A stretch of 64,000 nt of DNA from Gammaproteobacteria bacterium (GCA_030425295.1 JAUIAT010000003.1:1-64000), one strand, 5' to 3'; positions 44,944 to 55,700 are shown, counted from the stretch's first letter. Notes: generated by a model not told the origin, from the letters alone. Made by a program: numbers and translations.

Positions 44944-45280
44944 TATGTTGCACAGCAACATATAGATAAGGAGAGTATATTTTCAGTGTGCTCCTCTCCT
45001 TATGGTAGGCTTTGGTGGTAATCATGTGTTACCACCAAGAACTTACCATTCTTACTTCTTCTAGGAATAAAGCAGCAATTGCTTGTTCCGATACATTGAT
45101 AACCGAATCTAGCAAAATGGTGTAAAAGCTAATTTTGTCGTATGTGAGCTTATATGAGATTTATCAATCTGCTTATTATCTAGCAGAATGTACATCTCAA
45201 CAGCTCTTGTCTTGTGAAAAAGACTTTTCATCAGGCCCTGCTAACCCGCATGATTGTGTGCGGGTGCAGCAGCGGGGTTC
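44944..45280. ncRNA. Candidate structured RNA region between trpR and gshA
   Basis: A gene-free stretch with five separate strong hairpins: 44944-44962 (tatgttg / caacata), 44966-45003 (ataaggagag / ctctccttat), 45012-45038 (ttggtggtaa / ttaccaccaa), 45064-45089 (ggaataaagca / tgcttgttcc) and 45238-45272 (ctgctaacccgca / tgcgggtgcagcag). It does not match tmRNA, RNase P RNA, SRP RNA or 6S RNA by eye. The strand of any transcript is unknown; a 40-codon frame at 45231-45109 on the minus strand is the longest ATG frame noted and is not convincing. It could be a small RNA, a long leader or the remains of a mobile element. Confidence 0.45.
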
Positions 45281-45309
45281 TTCAAAATTCAACCAAACCT
45301 AAAATCAAG

Positions 45310-45338
45310 TTGGCCTAAATGCGCAAATAAATTATACT
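45310..45338 (+). promoter_or_regulatory. Promoter abutting the gshA start codon
   Basis: TTGGCC at 45310-45315, a 17-base spacer, TATACT at 45333-45338. Transcription would start at about the A of the gshA ATG (45345), giving a leaderless message. No ribosome site precedes the ATG. Confidence 0.5.
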
Positions 45339-45344
45339 TACCTC

Positions 45345-46610
45345 ATGAAAAAAGAAAATATTTACAAACTCAACACCCCCACAGACTTAGAAGAAGTTTT
45401 GTTCGCAAATCGGCATGAAATTGAAAACTGGTTTAAACAACAGTGGGCCAAGCAATGCCCCCCGTTTTACTGCTCTGTCGACCTTAGAAATGCAGGGTTC
45501 AAACTTGCACCAGTAGATACCAATTTATTTCCAGCAGGATTCAACAATCTATCAGAAAAATCCAAACATCTTGCTGTTTCTTCTATTAATGAAACCATTC
45601 AAAAAATTCAAAGTGGCACCAAAAAAGTTTTATTAATCCCAGAAAATCACACTCGCAACCTTTTTTATCTAGAAAATATAGCAACCCTTAGAGATGTATT
45701 AACTAAGGCCAACTACGAAGTTAGAATTGGCACACTTTCTGAAAATATAACAGATGGGCAAAAGCTAACCACCTCTTCTGGAAAAACTCTTGCCTATGAA
45801 CAGCTAAAGCGTGAAGGTGACTTCATCACCACCTCTGATTTTAAACCTTGCTTTATAGTACTAAACCATGACTTATCTGGAGACATACCAGATATTCTGA
45901 AAGGATTAAAACAGCATATTCACCCCCCCCTAAACCTAGGGTGGGCATATAGACTTAAGTCCAGACACTTCGAACATTATCAAAATGTAACAGAAGAATT
46001 TGGCAGCAAATTCAGCATTGACCCTTGGCTTCTAACTCCGTACTTCAGACGATGTGGCAACATTAACTTCCAAACACGCGAAGGTATTGAGTGCGTAGCA
46101 CGCGAAAGCGAGACTTTACTAGCTGACATTGAACGAAAATACAAAGAACATAATATCAAGCAGGATCCATTCATTGTTGTAAAAGCTGACGCTGGAACCT
46201 ATGGAATGTCAGTGATGATGATCAAAGATCCTGATGAAATTCGTAATTTAAACCGCAAACAAAGAACCAAAATGGCTCATGCAAAAGGTGGCAACCAAGT
46301 ATCAAAAGCCATTATCCAGGAAGGGGTATATACTTTCGAATCGATTGGCGAAGAGAATTCTGTAGCTGAGCCGGTTATCTACATGATGGGCAAACAAGTA
46401 CTAGGCGGCTTCTACCGAATTCATAAAGGCAAAGGTCAAGATGAAAACCTCAACTCCCCTGGAATGTTTTTCAAACCCCTCCCTTTCGGATCGGAAAGCG
46501 ACATTCCCTGCAAATATCACGAAGAACGATATTTTGCGTATAGTGTAACAGCAAAGCTTGCTCTTCTTGCAGCTGCAGATGAAATAAAAGAACTGGAATC
46601 CGGAAATTAA
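45345..46610 (+). CDS. gshA: Glutamate-cysteine ligase (GshA, short proteobacterial type)
   Basis: 421 residues. The first enzyme of glutathione synthesis, joining glutamate and cysteine with ATP. It is not the E. coli type but the shorter family (TIGR02049-like) seen in Acidithiobacillus and many host-associated gammaproteobacteria. Marks: CSVDLRNAGFKLAPVDTNLF at the N-terminus, VLLIPENHTRNLFYLENI, FIVVKADAGTYGMSVMMI (ATP-grasp-like) and AIIQEGVYTFESIGEENSVAEPVIYM in two parts, IIQEGVYTF and AEPVIYMMG. gshB starts one base after the stop, so the two steps of glutathione synthesis form an operon. No ribosome site precedes the ATG; see the abutting promoter. Confidence 0.93.
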   Translation: MKKENIYKLNTPTDLEEVLFANRHEIENWFKQQWAKQCPPFYCSVDLRNAGFKLAPVDTNLFPAGFNNLSEKSKHLAVSSINETIQKIQSGTKKVLLIPENHTRNLFYLENIATLRDVLTKANYEVRIGTLSENITDGQKLTTSSGKTLAYEQLKREGDFITTSDFKPCFIVLNHDLSGDIPDILKGLKQHIHPPLNLGWAYRLKSRHFEHYQNVTEEFGSKFSIDPWLLTPYFRRCGNINFQTREGIECVARESETLLADIERKYKEHNIKQDPFIVVKADAGTYGMSVMMIKDPDEIRNLNRKQRTKMAHAKGGNQVSKAIIQEGVYTFESIGEENSVAEPVIYMMGKQVLGGFYRIHKGKGQDENLNSPGMFFKPLPFGSESDIPCKYHEERYFAYSVTAKLALLAAADEIKELESGN

Positions 46611-46611
46611 A

Positions 46612-47553
46612 ATGAATAAGCTTGGCGTTGTGATGGACCCTATTGAGTCTATATCCCCAGAAAAAGATACAACACTAGCCTTGATGCTAGAAGCCCAAAA
46701 AAGAGGCTTTGAAATAGAATATTTCACTCCACAAGATTTGTTCATTAAACAACATAATCCCATGGCGCTAAGCACCAATATCAAAGTGATGGATGACAAT
46801 AACTATTGGTTTAAAGCTCAAAGGTCTAAGCGTGAAATTAATCTCGCAGAATTAGATCTTATACTTATGCGCCAAGATCCTCCCATGAACAATGACTATT
46901 TATATGTCACTTATGTGTTAGAGCTAGCACAAATCCTTGGCGTAAAAGTTTTAAATGATCCTACTGAAGTTCGTAGCGCAAATGAAAAGCTTTTTGCCCT
47001 CCACTTCCCCCAGTGCATGCCAGAAACCCTAATATCAGCTAACATTGAAGAGTTAAATAACTTTATTACTGAACAGAAAAAAGTCATCATAAAACCTCTG
47101 TGGGCAATGGGTGGATCTGATATATTTATGCTAACCCCAAATGATCCGAACCTTAACATAATCCTCGAAAACTCAACCCAAAAAGGAATGACCCCAATAA
47201 TGGCTCAGGAATATATTCCAGAAGCCCAAAATGGTGACAAGAGGATTATACTTTTTGATGGAAAACCTGTTCCTCAAGCCTTATTAAGGGTACCTAAAAA
47301 AGGCGAAACTAGGGCCAATATTGCCGCAGGAGGCACAACGCAAGGCGCACAACTAAATGATAGAGACCTTTGGCTTTGCGACCAAGTTGGCAGTGAACTA
47401 TCTAAACGTGGATTATATTTTGTTGGCCTTGATGTAATTGGTGATTATATCACTGAAATAAATGTCACCAGCCCTACCTGCATTCGTCAAATTGATAGAG
47501 AGTTTGGAGTTAACCTTGCTGCTCAATTTTTTGATGGAATTTCCATATTTTAA
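46612..47553 (+). CDS. gshB: Glutathione synthetase
   Basis: 313 residues, an ATP-grasp enzyme adding glycine to gamma-glutamylcysteine. Visible: N-terminal LGVVMDPIESISPEKDTTLA, LMRQDPPMNNDYLYVTYVLE, VLNDPTEVRSANEKLFALHF, the nucleotide-binding KVIIKPLWAMGGSDIFML, and the Mg and substrate loop GLDVIGDYITEINVTSPTCI. The length is typical. It follows gshA at one base spacing and is the last gene of the operon. Confidence 0.96.
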   Translation: MNKLGVVMDPIESISPEKDTTLALMLEAQKRGFEIEYFTPQDLFIKQHNPMALSTNIKVMDDNNYWFKAQRSKREINLAELDLILMRQDPPMNNDYLYVTYVLELAQILGVKVLNDPTEVRSANEKLFALHFPQCMPETLISANIEELNNFITEQKKVIIKPLWAMGGSDIFMLTPNDPNLNIILENSTQKGMTPIMAQEYIPEAQNGDKRIILFDGKPVPQALLRVPKKGETRANIAAGGTTQGAQLNDRDLWLCDQVGSELSKRGLYFVGLDVIGDYITEINVTSPTCIRQIDREFGVNLAAQFFDGISIF

Positions 47554-48060
47554 GCTTAAATCTTCGAGCCTGAAGAAAACGAAAACATACAATAAGTATT
47601 TGAACCACATTCATATATTAATTGAGTGAACTTTGATAAGTATTATTACCTTTACGCCCTCTTTGCCTTACTCTACTTTAAATTGGCTAGAATAATTCTC
47701 ATCTTCATCATTAGGGACATTAGGGGTAGGCATATCATTTGCGTCGTACCAAGGGATTGACTGTGATTCTTGCGCTTGATGCACTATATTTTCTGGATCA
47801 GGTGTTATTTTATAAGGATTTTTTTTACACTCAATTTAATTAGAAAATCATTTGGATTTTCTTGATTAAACGATATATCGTTAACTTCCCATTTTTGTTT
47901 CCAATATTTGTATTTCATAGAATTTTACCCATATTTTTTCTTACAATAATTAATTGAGTTTTTAACTTATTACAATCAATTTAACTACTCAAGGTAATAC
48001 AGGATTAACTGGTAGAAGTGCTGGAATTTTTCATTCGCCCTACTTATCCAGATCATAGTG
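47554..48060. other. Region between gshB and the accessory island
   Basis: About 500 bases with no intact frame of note. The middle (47668-47918) is a frameshifted small gene on the minus strand. No terminator with a T-run was seen after gshB. Confidence 0.5.
47668..47918 (-). pseudogene. Small gene interrupted by a one-base shift in an A8 run
   Basis: An ATG at 47918 opens MKYKYWKQKWEVNDISFNQE and reads to a run of eight A (minus strand, 47826-47819), after which it stops. Reading one base back at that run continues NPYKITPDPENIVHQAQESQ and ends with SQFKVE at a TAA at 47668, making about 83 residues. The junction contains the slippery heptamer A-AAA-AAA. It may be a true pseudogene, an assembly error in the homopolymer, or a gene expressed by -1 frameshifting or transcript slippage. 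The function is unknown; the DPENIVHQAQE part faintly echoes the NPEHQGQETE unit of the first gene. Confidence 0.6.
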
Positions 48061-50388
48061 TTAGTGAATTAATCTAGTGGTTTCTGTTGGATTTGTTTCT
48101 TTCGGCTGCTTCGCTAAGTTTTTAGCTGTGGTATACATTGCTTTAGAAATTCCTTCACGTTGTTTAAATATGCTACGTACGCCAATAACAAATAAAGGTA
48201 ATCCAACAATAGGGGCAAAGAGACTTGCTAATGCTAACATAGCTCCCGATATTCTATGTAAATTCCCAGGAGCTTGCTTTGCTTCTTTTATACAATCAGC
48301 AACAGTTTGTTTTTTTGTATTTTTAAGCATTTTATATACAGATTCTGCGCACCTGTTTAATGCTTTATAGTCGCCATTATTACCGAGCTTAATGGCTAAA
48401 GAGTCCAGCTCTCTTATGAAATTCCGGGACTGATCCGGGAAATAACTTTCAAGATTGTACCTTAAAATTGAGTATGAACAATAATATTCAGAACCCGCTG
48501 TTTCAATAAATTTATATTTATTTTTTAATTCAGAAAAAGCTTGAATTGATTGAGTTTGTATAACCTTATCTTTTAACTCTTCTAAAATTTTAATACTTGT
48601 GCGTGTATTATTAGGGTGGTTATTTTGATAAAAATAAATTTTTTGTTCTAAAGTTTTTATAAAATCTTCTTTTACGATGAAATCATCATGAAGCTTATTG
48701 ATGATGCTAACTTGCGTTTCATTAAATTCAAAGCTTTCTTCATGCCAATAATCTTGTAATGCATGACTAAGTAAAGCCTTTGAGCCTTCTATTCCTTCGT
48801 ATAATAAGTGTTCCGATAATAAAGAGATAATACTTGGCTTTAGGTCTTCAAGTATTGAGGAATTCTCTAATTGCGTACAATACTCTTGTTTATACTCTAG
48901 CCTATAATCTTCATAGTAATATGTGTCATATTCTTGCCAGTTATTCTTTTCATTAAAATTATTTAAAGTTGCAGATAAAATTTCACCTATTTCAAGTGGG
49001 AATTTAGCTTTAGATTCTCCTGTGTTATAGCACAGGTCACCAAAATAAATCATTTGACCATTATGATGTTTTTTGTAAAAACATAGGCACCCTCGATTTC
49101 CGCATGAAGGATCTAGAAGCAATAAAACCTTGCCTGTATTAGCGTTTTCTTTCCAAGATGCTACTTCTTGCTCTACTTGTGACCGTTTTAAGCCCCATAT
49201 AATTTCAACATTTTCTTCATTAAGATCATAATTTGTATAATCATAAGCTTCCTTAAAGTAAGGTATACTTTCAATTAGCCCTTTTTTTGGATCTTGATGT
49301 TGTAAAAAATATGTTTCCCCTATAATGAACTGTGCTTTTGGATAAAGGGAGTTATCTTTGGGAATTTCCTGTAAATCTTGGAATATACTTTCATGTATCA
49401 CTTTAAGGTTTGTAATTAGCTTGATGTAACCATCAGGATAACTTTTTTTAAAAGAATTTTTTTCAGTTAAATAGATGTCAATTAAATCACTGTTACTCGA
49501 TTCAATCAGCCTTTTCACAATCAATTCTATTGAAAGAGGTTGTTGGGAAAGTAAAGTATTGAATAAAAGTCCGGAAGTTTTGCAAGTATGCTCCCCTTCA
49601 TATCTACCACTACACCTACATAGAGACTCACATTCATACTTCTTTAAGATATTGTTAGTTTGGGTGCTTAATAAAAATTCGCTAAGCTCTTCATCGGTAA
49701 GAAATTCAAGAATAAATCTCAGAACTTTTTCAGAACTATTGTATGAGGCCACGTGTAAAACGGTACATCCTGTTTCACGCTCATACGTTCTTTCGTATGT
49801 ACCTATTGCACGTATGGACGTAGAAAAAAGATCTAGCAACTTCTCCCTATCATTACTATACAGATTTGCTATAAACTTAAATATAGTATGAGCATCATGA
49901 CTGGCAAGATGATGCAGCAATGAACAATATGCGCTTGAGTAAATCCAAAAGTTTATATCATCATCTTTAAAATATAGAAACTTATAAAGTTCTAAACTAT
50001 CTGATAAAGTAACTAATTCGAATAATGCTAACTCTGTTGGATCTTTTATGGATTTGAACTTGCTGCTTTTTGTTAGCCGAAACCTATCATTTGGTGGGGA
50101 GCGAAAGAAGGATTTTCTATCACATTTATTATTATATTCATTTATTTCATTTTCAATAATTGCTTGGAACTCATTAAGCATTTCAATAAGTACATAAATA
50201 TTTTCATTATTACTAGCTTTAAGTTTTTTTTCTAATAAATCAATAATAGGTAGATAGCTTTGGAAATAACTCTTTCTTTCTTGAGGGTAATATTTGTCCG
50301 GAGTTATTTCAGCTATTAAAACTGAATGCCTAATAGACGTAATTTTCTCTGAAATTATACTGTTTGGATTACTACCACCTGGGGGCAT
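48061..50388 (-). CDS. Hypothetical protein with ankyrin- and TPR-like segments
   Basis: 775 residues, no family assigned. An ankyrin-like element appears near residue 215 (GCTVLHVASYNSSEKVLRFI). A TPR/Sel1-like segment (AQFIIGETYFLQHQDPKKGL followed by IPYFKEAYDYTNYD) lies near 375. A cysteine pair cluster, CESLCRCSGRYEGEHTCK, near residue 265 may bind metal. The C-terminal 70 residues contain a hydrophobic hairpin (ISGAMLALASLFAPIVGLPL) and a polar tail. That layout, soluble repeats plus a late hydrophobic hairpin, is common in effectors of Legionella relatives. It is the rightmost-transcribed end of a leftward island and its stop lies only 1 base pair region from the pseudogene gap. Function not assigned. 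Confidence 0.7.
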   Translation of the reverse strand: MPPGGSNPNSIISEKITSIRHSVLIAEITPDKYYPQERKSYFQSYLPIIDLLEKKLKASNNENIYVLIEMLNEFQAIIENEINEYNNKCDRKSFFRSPPNDRFRLTKSSKFKSIKDPTELALFELVTLSDSLELYKFLYFKDDDINFWIYSSAYCSLLHHLASHDAHTIFKFIANLYSNDREKLLDLFSTSIRAIGTYERTYERETGCTVLHVASYNSSEKVLRFILEFLTDEELSEFLLSTQTNNILKKYECESLCRCSGRYEGEHTCKTSGLLFNTLLSQQPLSIELIVKRLIESSNSDLIDIYLTEKNSFKKSYPDGYIKLITNLKVIHESIFQDLQEIPKDNSLYPKAQFIIGETYFLQHQDPKKGLIESIPYFKEAYDYTNYDLNEENVEIIWGLKRSQVEQEVASWKENANTGKVLLLLDPSCGNRGCLCFYKKHHNGQMIYFGDLCYNTGESKAKFPLEIGEILSATLNNFNEKNNWQEYDTYYYEDYRLEYKQEYCTQLENSSILEDLKPSIISLLSEHLLYEGIEGSKALLSHALQDYWHEESFEFNETQVSIINKLHDDFIVKEDFIKTLEQKIYFYQNNHPNNTRTSIKILEELKDKVIQTQSIQAFSELKNKYKFIETAGSEYYCSYSILRYNLESYFPDQSRNFIRELDSLAIKLGNNGDYKALNRCAESVYKMLKNTKKQTVADCIKEAKQAPGNLHRISGAMLALASLFAPIVGLPLFVIGVRSIFKQREGISKAMYTTAKNLAKQPKETNPTETTRLIH

Positions 50389-50438
50389 GAAAATATTCTC
50401 TTCTCATATTAATTATTAAATAGTTTATTTTCCATAAA

Positions 50439-52634
50439 TTATAAAGTTCTGTTATAGAGGTTTTCTTCTTCTGATTCATACAAGGTTGAATCACATTCAG
50501 TTTCGTTATCACTATAAGGTAGAAACTCACCATCGTTGCGTGCTACTTTTGCAGCATGCTTATCTTCTGCTTTCTCAAAATATTCTGCAGCATTTTCATA
50601 TTCACCTTCCGCAAGCAAATAGTGCCCGCATTCAGCCATAGCATGGCGATATTTTTCTTCACTAATAGACTCTTTTTTAAGATCTTTCAGTGCTTCAAAT
50701 GCTGATTCTGGTTCTACAAACTTTAGATATGCTAAGCCAATTTGATATAAAACAAGCTCAGGTGATGTGGTATCTTCGTTTTCAAGAGCCTCACTTACTA
50801 TTTGACCTAGTTTGATTTCTCTTTGTATATCTCTATATAGCTTTAAAGGCTTGGTAAATATAAGCGATGGTGGAAATAAGATTCCTGCCATAATGCTTTT
50901 TGCTAAATGGAATTTAAACTTAGATTTAATTGCTTTAATTCTGAGATTTATATAGTCCTTAGGGTTCACTCTTAGTATTTTAGTTCTACTATCATTATTA
51001 GCTTCCTTTAAGGTATTAAAATACATATCTAGGTTTATTGTTCTTACTGCATAATGATTAATGAAATCACAATTGTGCATCCTTGGTAATAATGCTGAGC
51101 TAGGTAACTGTTTTTTTAGATTTTTTAGTTTTTTTAAGGAAGTAAATTTTCTATGTAACGCTACTTTATAAAAAAACTTGTTAATTAGAAATACAGGAAC
51201 CGCATATGGACTTATTAAAAGGTGTCCTGTAATTTTACCTAAAGTTTTAAAAACATAATGTGTAGGTATTAGGGGCCAGGTTAAGGCAGATAGTCTATAT
51301 ACTTCACTTTTTCGTACAAATCCAGAAATAGCTGGCGTAAGAATGCCAAAATAATTATTCTGTAATCTTACTTGATAGCCATAAGATGGCAAACTAATTT
51401 CTTTATATTTGAAGTTTTTCTTTAATGTTTGATTATGTAAAAAAGTCAATATAGGCTCTAGTCCAAGTGTATTTGAAAAGATATATTTGAATATTAGTTC
51501 AGAGGCATAAAGCGGAGCACCTACCAGGTTAGATTTTCTATCTTCATAGCCATATTTAGTAATCTCTATCTGGTCATGTGCCTTTGCCACTCTATTAATA
51601 AGGCAATCTGTGCTTAATGAAAATATTTCTTTTGATAGCAAAGGCTCAATGTTAGACAACTCAGATGCAAACTTATTACAATTATAAATAGTTTTTTTGC
51701 ATGGTAATTCATACATTCTATTTAAGGCCTTCATAGATTTTATCAAGTGTTGATATGAGCTATTTCTTTGAAGTTTTGCTTCGGCTTTTTCAAGTTCACA
51801 AATGATATTTTCTCCACTCTCTCCTAAAGTATTTTTTAATCTTGCTTTTTCAATAGAGTAAATATAAAAATCTTCACTATCTTTTTTGATATCAACTTGT
51901 ATTCCAGAAAAACTTTCTGGTTTATAAGAATGCTCTTCGCCTCTATAAGAAAATTTTGCAGACTTATGAAAATGCTCTGCAGCTTTTAAAGCGCCTAAAT
52001 GATCGTCAAAATAAATAACATCTCCCCATCCAAATCGGCGAGAATTTATGAAGTATTCATACATCATTCCTTTTTGGGGTTCGAAATTAGAATTCTGGGA
52101 ATGAATATCCAGATTTGCTATGTGATTCTTAACATCTTCACGATTTAGGAAGTCATAGTAAGGACCCCCTGTGGTCGAAGTGCCGAAATGTGTATTAAAA
52201 GATTCAACAGCCTGCTCGTATTTTTCATTTTCTGCATAACATTGAACTATTTGACCATTTTCCAACGCAATTGTTTCAGCTCCAATTTCGCCTCTTTCAT
52301 ACAATTCATTAACAGGGACATAGTAATCATTATATGCAGCACCTAGCCCTTTATTGTATCCAGGATCTTCATGAGTAATAACGCTCAATACGTTAATTCC
52401 ATACTCTTCTTTCAGCTTTTTGATTAAGCGAGGACGAGAAAGGTAGGTTCTTTGCTCCAAAAAATCACCCATCTCTACGCCTATTTGGGTAGCTAAATTA
52501 CTGATATTCATTCTAGTAAATAGGTAAATGTCTTTTATTTTACTTTTTTTCAGAGCAGTTAATAAGTTTTCATTAACTTGGGCCTGGCTGCTGCTTTTTA
52601 TTAGTGTGTTATCTACATCAATTAAAACTACCAT
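50439..52634 (-). CDS. HAD-like domain protein with helical C-terminal region
   Basis: 731 residues. The N-terminal 220 residues show HAD-superfamily motifs: motif I MVVLIDVDNTLI (Asp6, Asp8), motif II IYLFTR (Thr40), a candidate motif III lysine at 95 (NKGLGAAY), and motif IV DVIYFDDHLGAL (Asp210, Asp211). All catalytic positions are present, so phosphatase or phosphotransferase activity is likely. Residues 280-650 are unrecognised and contain a weak hydrophobic patch (HLLISPYAVPVFLINKFFY). A TPR-like pair lies near 655-700 (HYLLAEGEYENAAEYFEKAE). The C-terminus is acidic, ETECDSTLYESEEENLYNRT, which resembles the E-block export signal of some Dot/Icm effectors. The leftward neighbour is the ankyrin/TPR-like gene, 50 bases away. 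Confidence 0.72.
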   Translation of the reverse strand: MVVLIDVDNTLIKSSSQAQVNENLLTALKKSKIKDIYLFTRMNISNLATQIGVEMGDFLEQRTYLSRPRLIKKLKEEYGINVLSVITHEDPGYNKGLGAAYNDYYVPVNELYERGEIGAETIALENGQIVQCYAENEKYEQAVESFNTHFGTSTTGGPYYDFLNREDVKNHIANLDIHSQNSNFEPQKGMMYEYFINSRRFGWGDVIYFDDHLGALKAAEHFHKSAKFSYRGEEHSYKPESFSGIQVDIKKDSEDFYIYSIEKARLKNTLGESGENIICELEKAEAKLQRNSSYQHLIKSMKALNRMYELPCKKTIYNCNKFASELSNIEPLLSKEIFSLSTDCLINRVAKAHDQIEITKYGYEDRKSNLVGAPLYASELIFKYIFSNTLGLEPILTFLHNQTLKKNFKYKEISLPSYGYQVRLQNNYFGILTPAISGFVRKSEVYRLSALTWPLIPTHYVFKTLGKITGHLLISPYAVPVFLINKFFYKVALHRKFTSLKKLKNLKKQLPSSALLPRMHNCDFINHYAVRTINLDMYFNTLKEANNDSRTKILRVNPKDYINLRIKAIKSKFKFHLAKSIMAGILFPPSLIFTKPLKLYRDIQREIKLGQIVSEALENEDTTSPELVLYQIGLAYLKFVEPESAFEALKDLKKESISEEKYRHAMAECGHYLLAEGEYENAAEYFEKAEDKHAAKVARNDGEFLPYSDNETECDSTLYESEEENLYNRTL

Positions 52635-52787
52635 TTTATTTCCGCACTCTATTTTAAAATTTATAAATATCAGTTAATTTGCAATTAATATCGAAATAAA
52701 ATCCGTTTTTTAGAGTAAATATCATAACATAATATAATTGTTTGTTCAAATTTTATACATATTGATTTGTCAAATTAAAATGACATC

Positions 52788-55700
52788 TTAGGATGCATTT
52801 TTAAAAGGAAAATCAATTGATGGTTCATCCTGGTGAATTTCAGAAACAGTGCTATTGGCGCTAGATTTATGCGTCAAAGCATTATCTTTAAAATCAAAAA
52901 GTTTTATAGAATACGTCAAACTATTATTTTTCTGACCCTCTTCTTCTTTAATATTTGCATATATATTTTTACCATTATCGCTAACAATATCTAAATGCAC
53001 ACCATCAGGAATAGATTCTTTTACTAGTGCTGAAAACATTATGTTACAAGCTTCAGGGCCAACCTGATGAATTACAGATATATATGCTTTTGACATTGAT
53101 TTCAAAGTGGTTTGAAGAGCTTTCACTTTGGAACTAGCCATAATTTGATTGGGGTTAACACTAGATGCAAAATCATTAAATGTGTTAAAAACATATTTAA
53201 ATAAAGATGGCTGCATCTTGCTTGAGTTTAATAATGATAACGATTGGTTATTAATCATAGAGGATACTTTTAATGAATCGGAAAGAATTCTTAAAATTTG
53301 CTTATTATTAATATTTTTATCTTTCAAATACTCTAAAAACATTGTCTTATTAAATATAAAATTAGATTCTTTGAGTAAACTTGGTAGCGCTCCATCAAAA
53401 GCAAATGCTAAAAATTGATGCATTATTTTGTATGATGCATTGAGCTCTACTACAGCGCGAGTTAAATTATGCTGCCCGTCTTTTTTCAAAATTAATACAT
53501 CATTTCTTCTAACCTGATGCATCATTTCCTCTTGCTTCAATCTCAATTGTTGGTTATAAACTTGCTCTATAGCATTATTGCTCAAATTACATGCTTTACT
53601 TAGCTGCTGAGTATTTATGCTATAACCCAATCCTTTATAATTCATTACAAATTTGTAAGGAGCAAATATAGAGTATCGATGATGATTCATTTCCATACGC
53701 ATGGGATGGATGTGGTTTTCATAGATAGCACTTACACCGAGTTGAAATTTTCTCCCTCCAACGAAAAACATCCACAGAGCTTCTTTGCCTACATAAATTC
53801 CTGGGTCGTATTCAAAATTTGCCGATGTTAGATATAACTCTGGTACATTAATATTCGTTAATTTTGATATTAAAACCGTAGATATATTGAAAACATTTTT
53901 GTTAACAGAATACCTAGTTTCAATATCAGCTATACCGTGCATCCAAAGTTTTTTAAATTTAGATGGAATCTCAATTTGAACTTCATTTGGCCAAGGCAAA
54001 ATTAATTCTTTAATTTCTGAGTTTTCCGCAGGATAAACGAACATAGGAATATAATCTGGAGTAGTAAGTGTATCTGACGCATTTAACTTATTCGTCAAAT
54101 TTTTTATTCTTCTGGTAATTTTAGTTAAATAGTCTGTTTTAGAGTTATGTGAATCTATAGTATTCCCAATAGACTCATTAATAAATTTTCTCTGCTCCTG
54201 TATGTATTCATTTGGCAAATGATTGCCATATGCGTGGTTACAAGGAAAATATGTACTATTAACAGAAACATACACTTTTCTCCACCATTCAGAAGGTTCA
54301 GAATAATTGCTTTTGATCTCAATTTTCCCAATTTCTGCTTTAAATTGCTCATACTCGTTTTCTTGATTTAATAGAAAAATATTTAGCATATTATTCTTGA
54401 AATCATTTGCGACTACTTTTTGCACCATGTGATCATATATTTTGGTTTGTTCCGTAAAAGCGTCTAATAAATTTGATATTTTAGTATTATGGTTATTAAC
54501 TATCCTTGTAATAAAACTTGGTTTTGACACCTGATTAATAAAATTATTAATTTTGGCTCCTTCCGAACATGCCAATTTAATCAAGTCAAAATCATAATGT
54601 GAGACTTTTTGAGTTTTTTGCTCGTAATATCGACTCATTAAATCAGATAAAACTAGAGTTGCATAACTCCAAATCAAAGGGCTAGATAACCTCTCTATAT
54701 GAGATTCATCGTTATCGTTAAATCGTTTATTGTATAGATCTGCTAAGAAATTAACATGAAAATGATGCCTGTTATCAATCATTACATTATTGCTTGATAT
54801 AAATTCATCACCGACGTTAATATGCCCTGTTAAGACACTACTTTTGCTATCTTTCTCAATTATGGTTTTAATGTATGCCTTTCTTTCATTATATGATTTC
54901 TCATCAATAAACTGATTATTTAATATATTTTGTAGGTTATGTTCTATATTACCCAATGTTTCTTCTAGTTTTGCATCAGAATTTAAAGATATTTGGTCAA
55001 GAATCAATTTATATATATCAGTTTGGCCAGAGTTCAAATCAAAATGATTTTTATTAATGTTCTGTCTTAAAGCTTTTAATTGCTCTGTGATACTTTCATA
55101 TTGTAAATTTCTTACGCTAAATCCATCAAGAAGTAGAATGCTATTTTTATCTATCTTTTCTTCAATATTTTTAAATCCACTGCGAATTTCCTGGCTTAAT
55201 TGATAATACATATCTTGTAAAGCTGATAGCATCATAGAGTAACCATCTATTTCTTTGGTGTCACTGCCTCCGAAAGCACCCACCAAACTGGCAATTCCAC
55301 CAGTTAAACAATAAATAGCCGTTAGGGGGCTTCCTATCGTGAGTGCGTATGCGGCAAAACCAAAATTTGCAACGCCTGATGCTATGGCTATGGCCTTGTG
55401 AACTTCAGGCGAGGTGCCTGCTATATTTGCAATATTACTAAGAGTTCCCGTGATTTCATGGGTGGTCTTCATAGCATTATTAAATTGATCTCTTTGAGCC
55501 AGAGCAATAGCTTCTTTCTTTTTACCAGCAGACCAAGCATCCACTACCTCTTTAAGTTTTGGTAACACTTGTTGATGCAGTGTCTCTACATGAGATTGGT
55601 ATTGATTGTTAGTTTGTTGAGGCTCAGCCGCAGAAAAAATAATATCGCTGTCATTTTGAGGTTGTAAACATTGCCCCTTATTAAAAGGATTTTTTTGTGG

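Noticed and set aside
45109-45231. A 40-codon frame on the minus strand in the hairpin-rich region, with another open stretch in a second frame to its left
   Set aside because: Short, without a good ribosome site, and no recognised motif. It may be a decayed gene; not strong enough to list.
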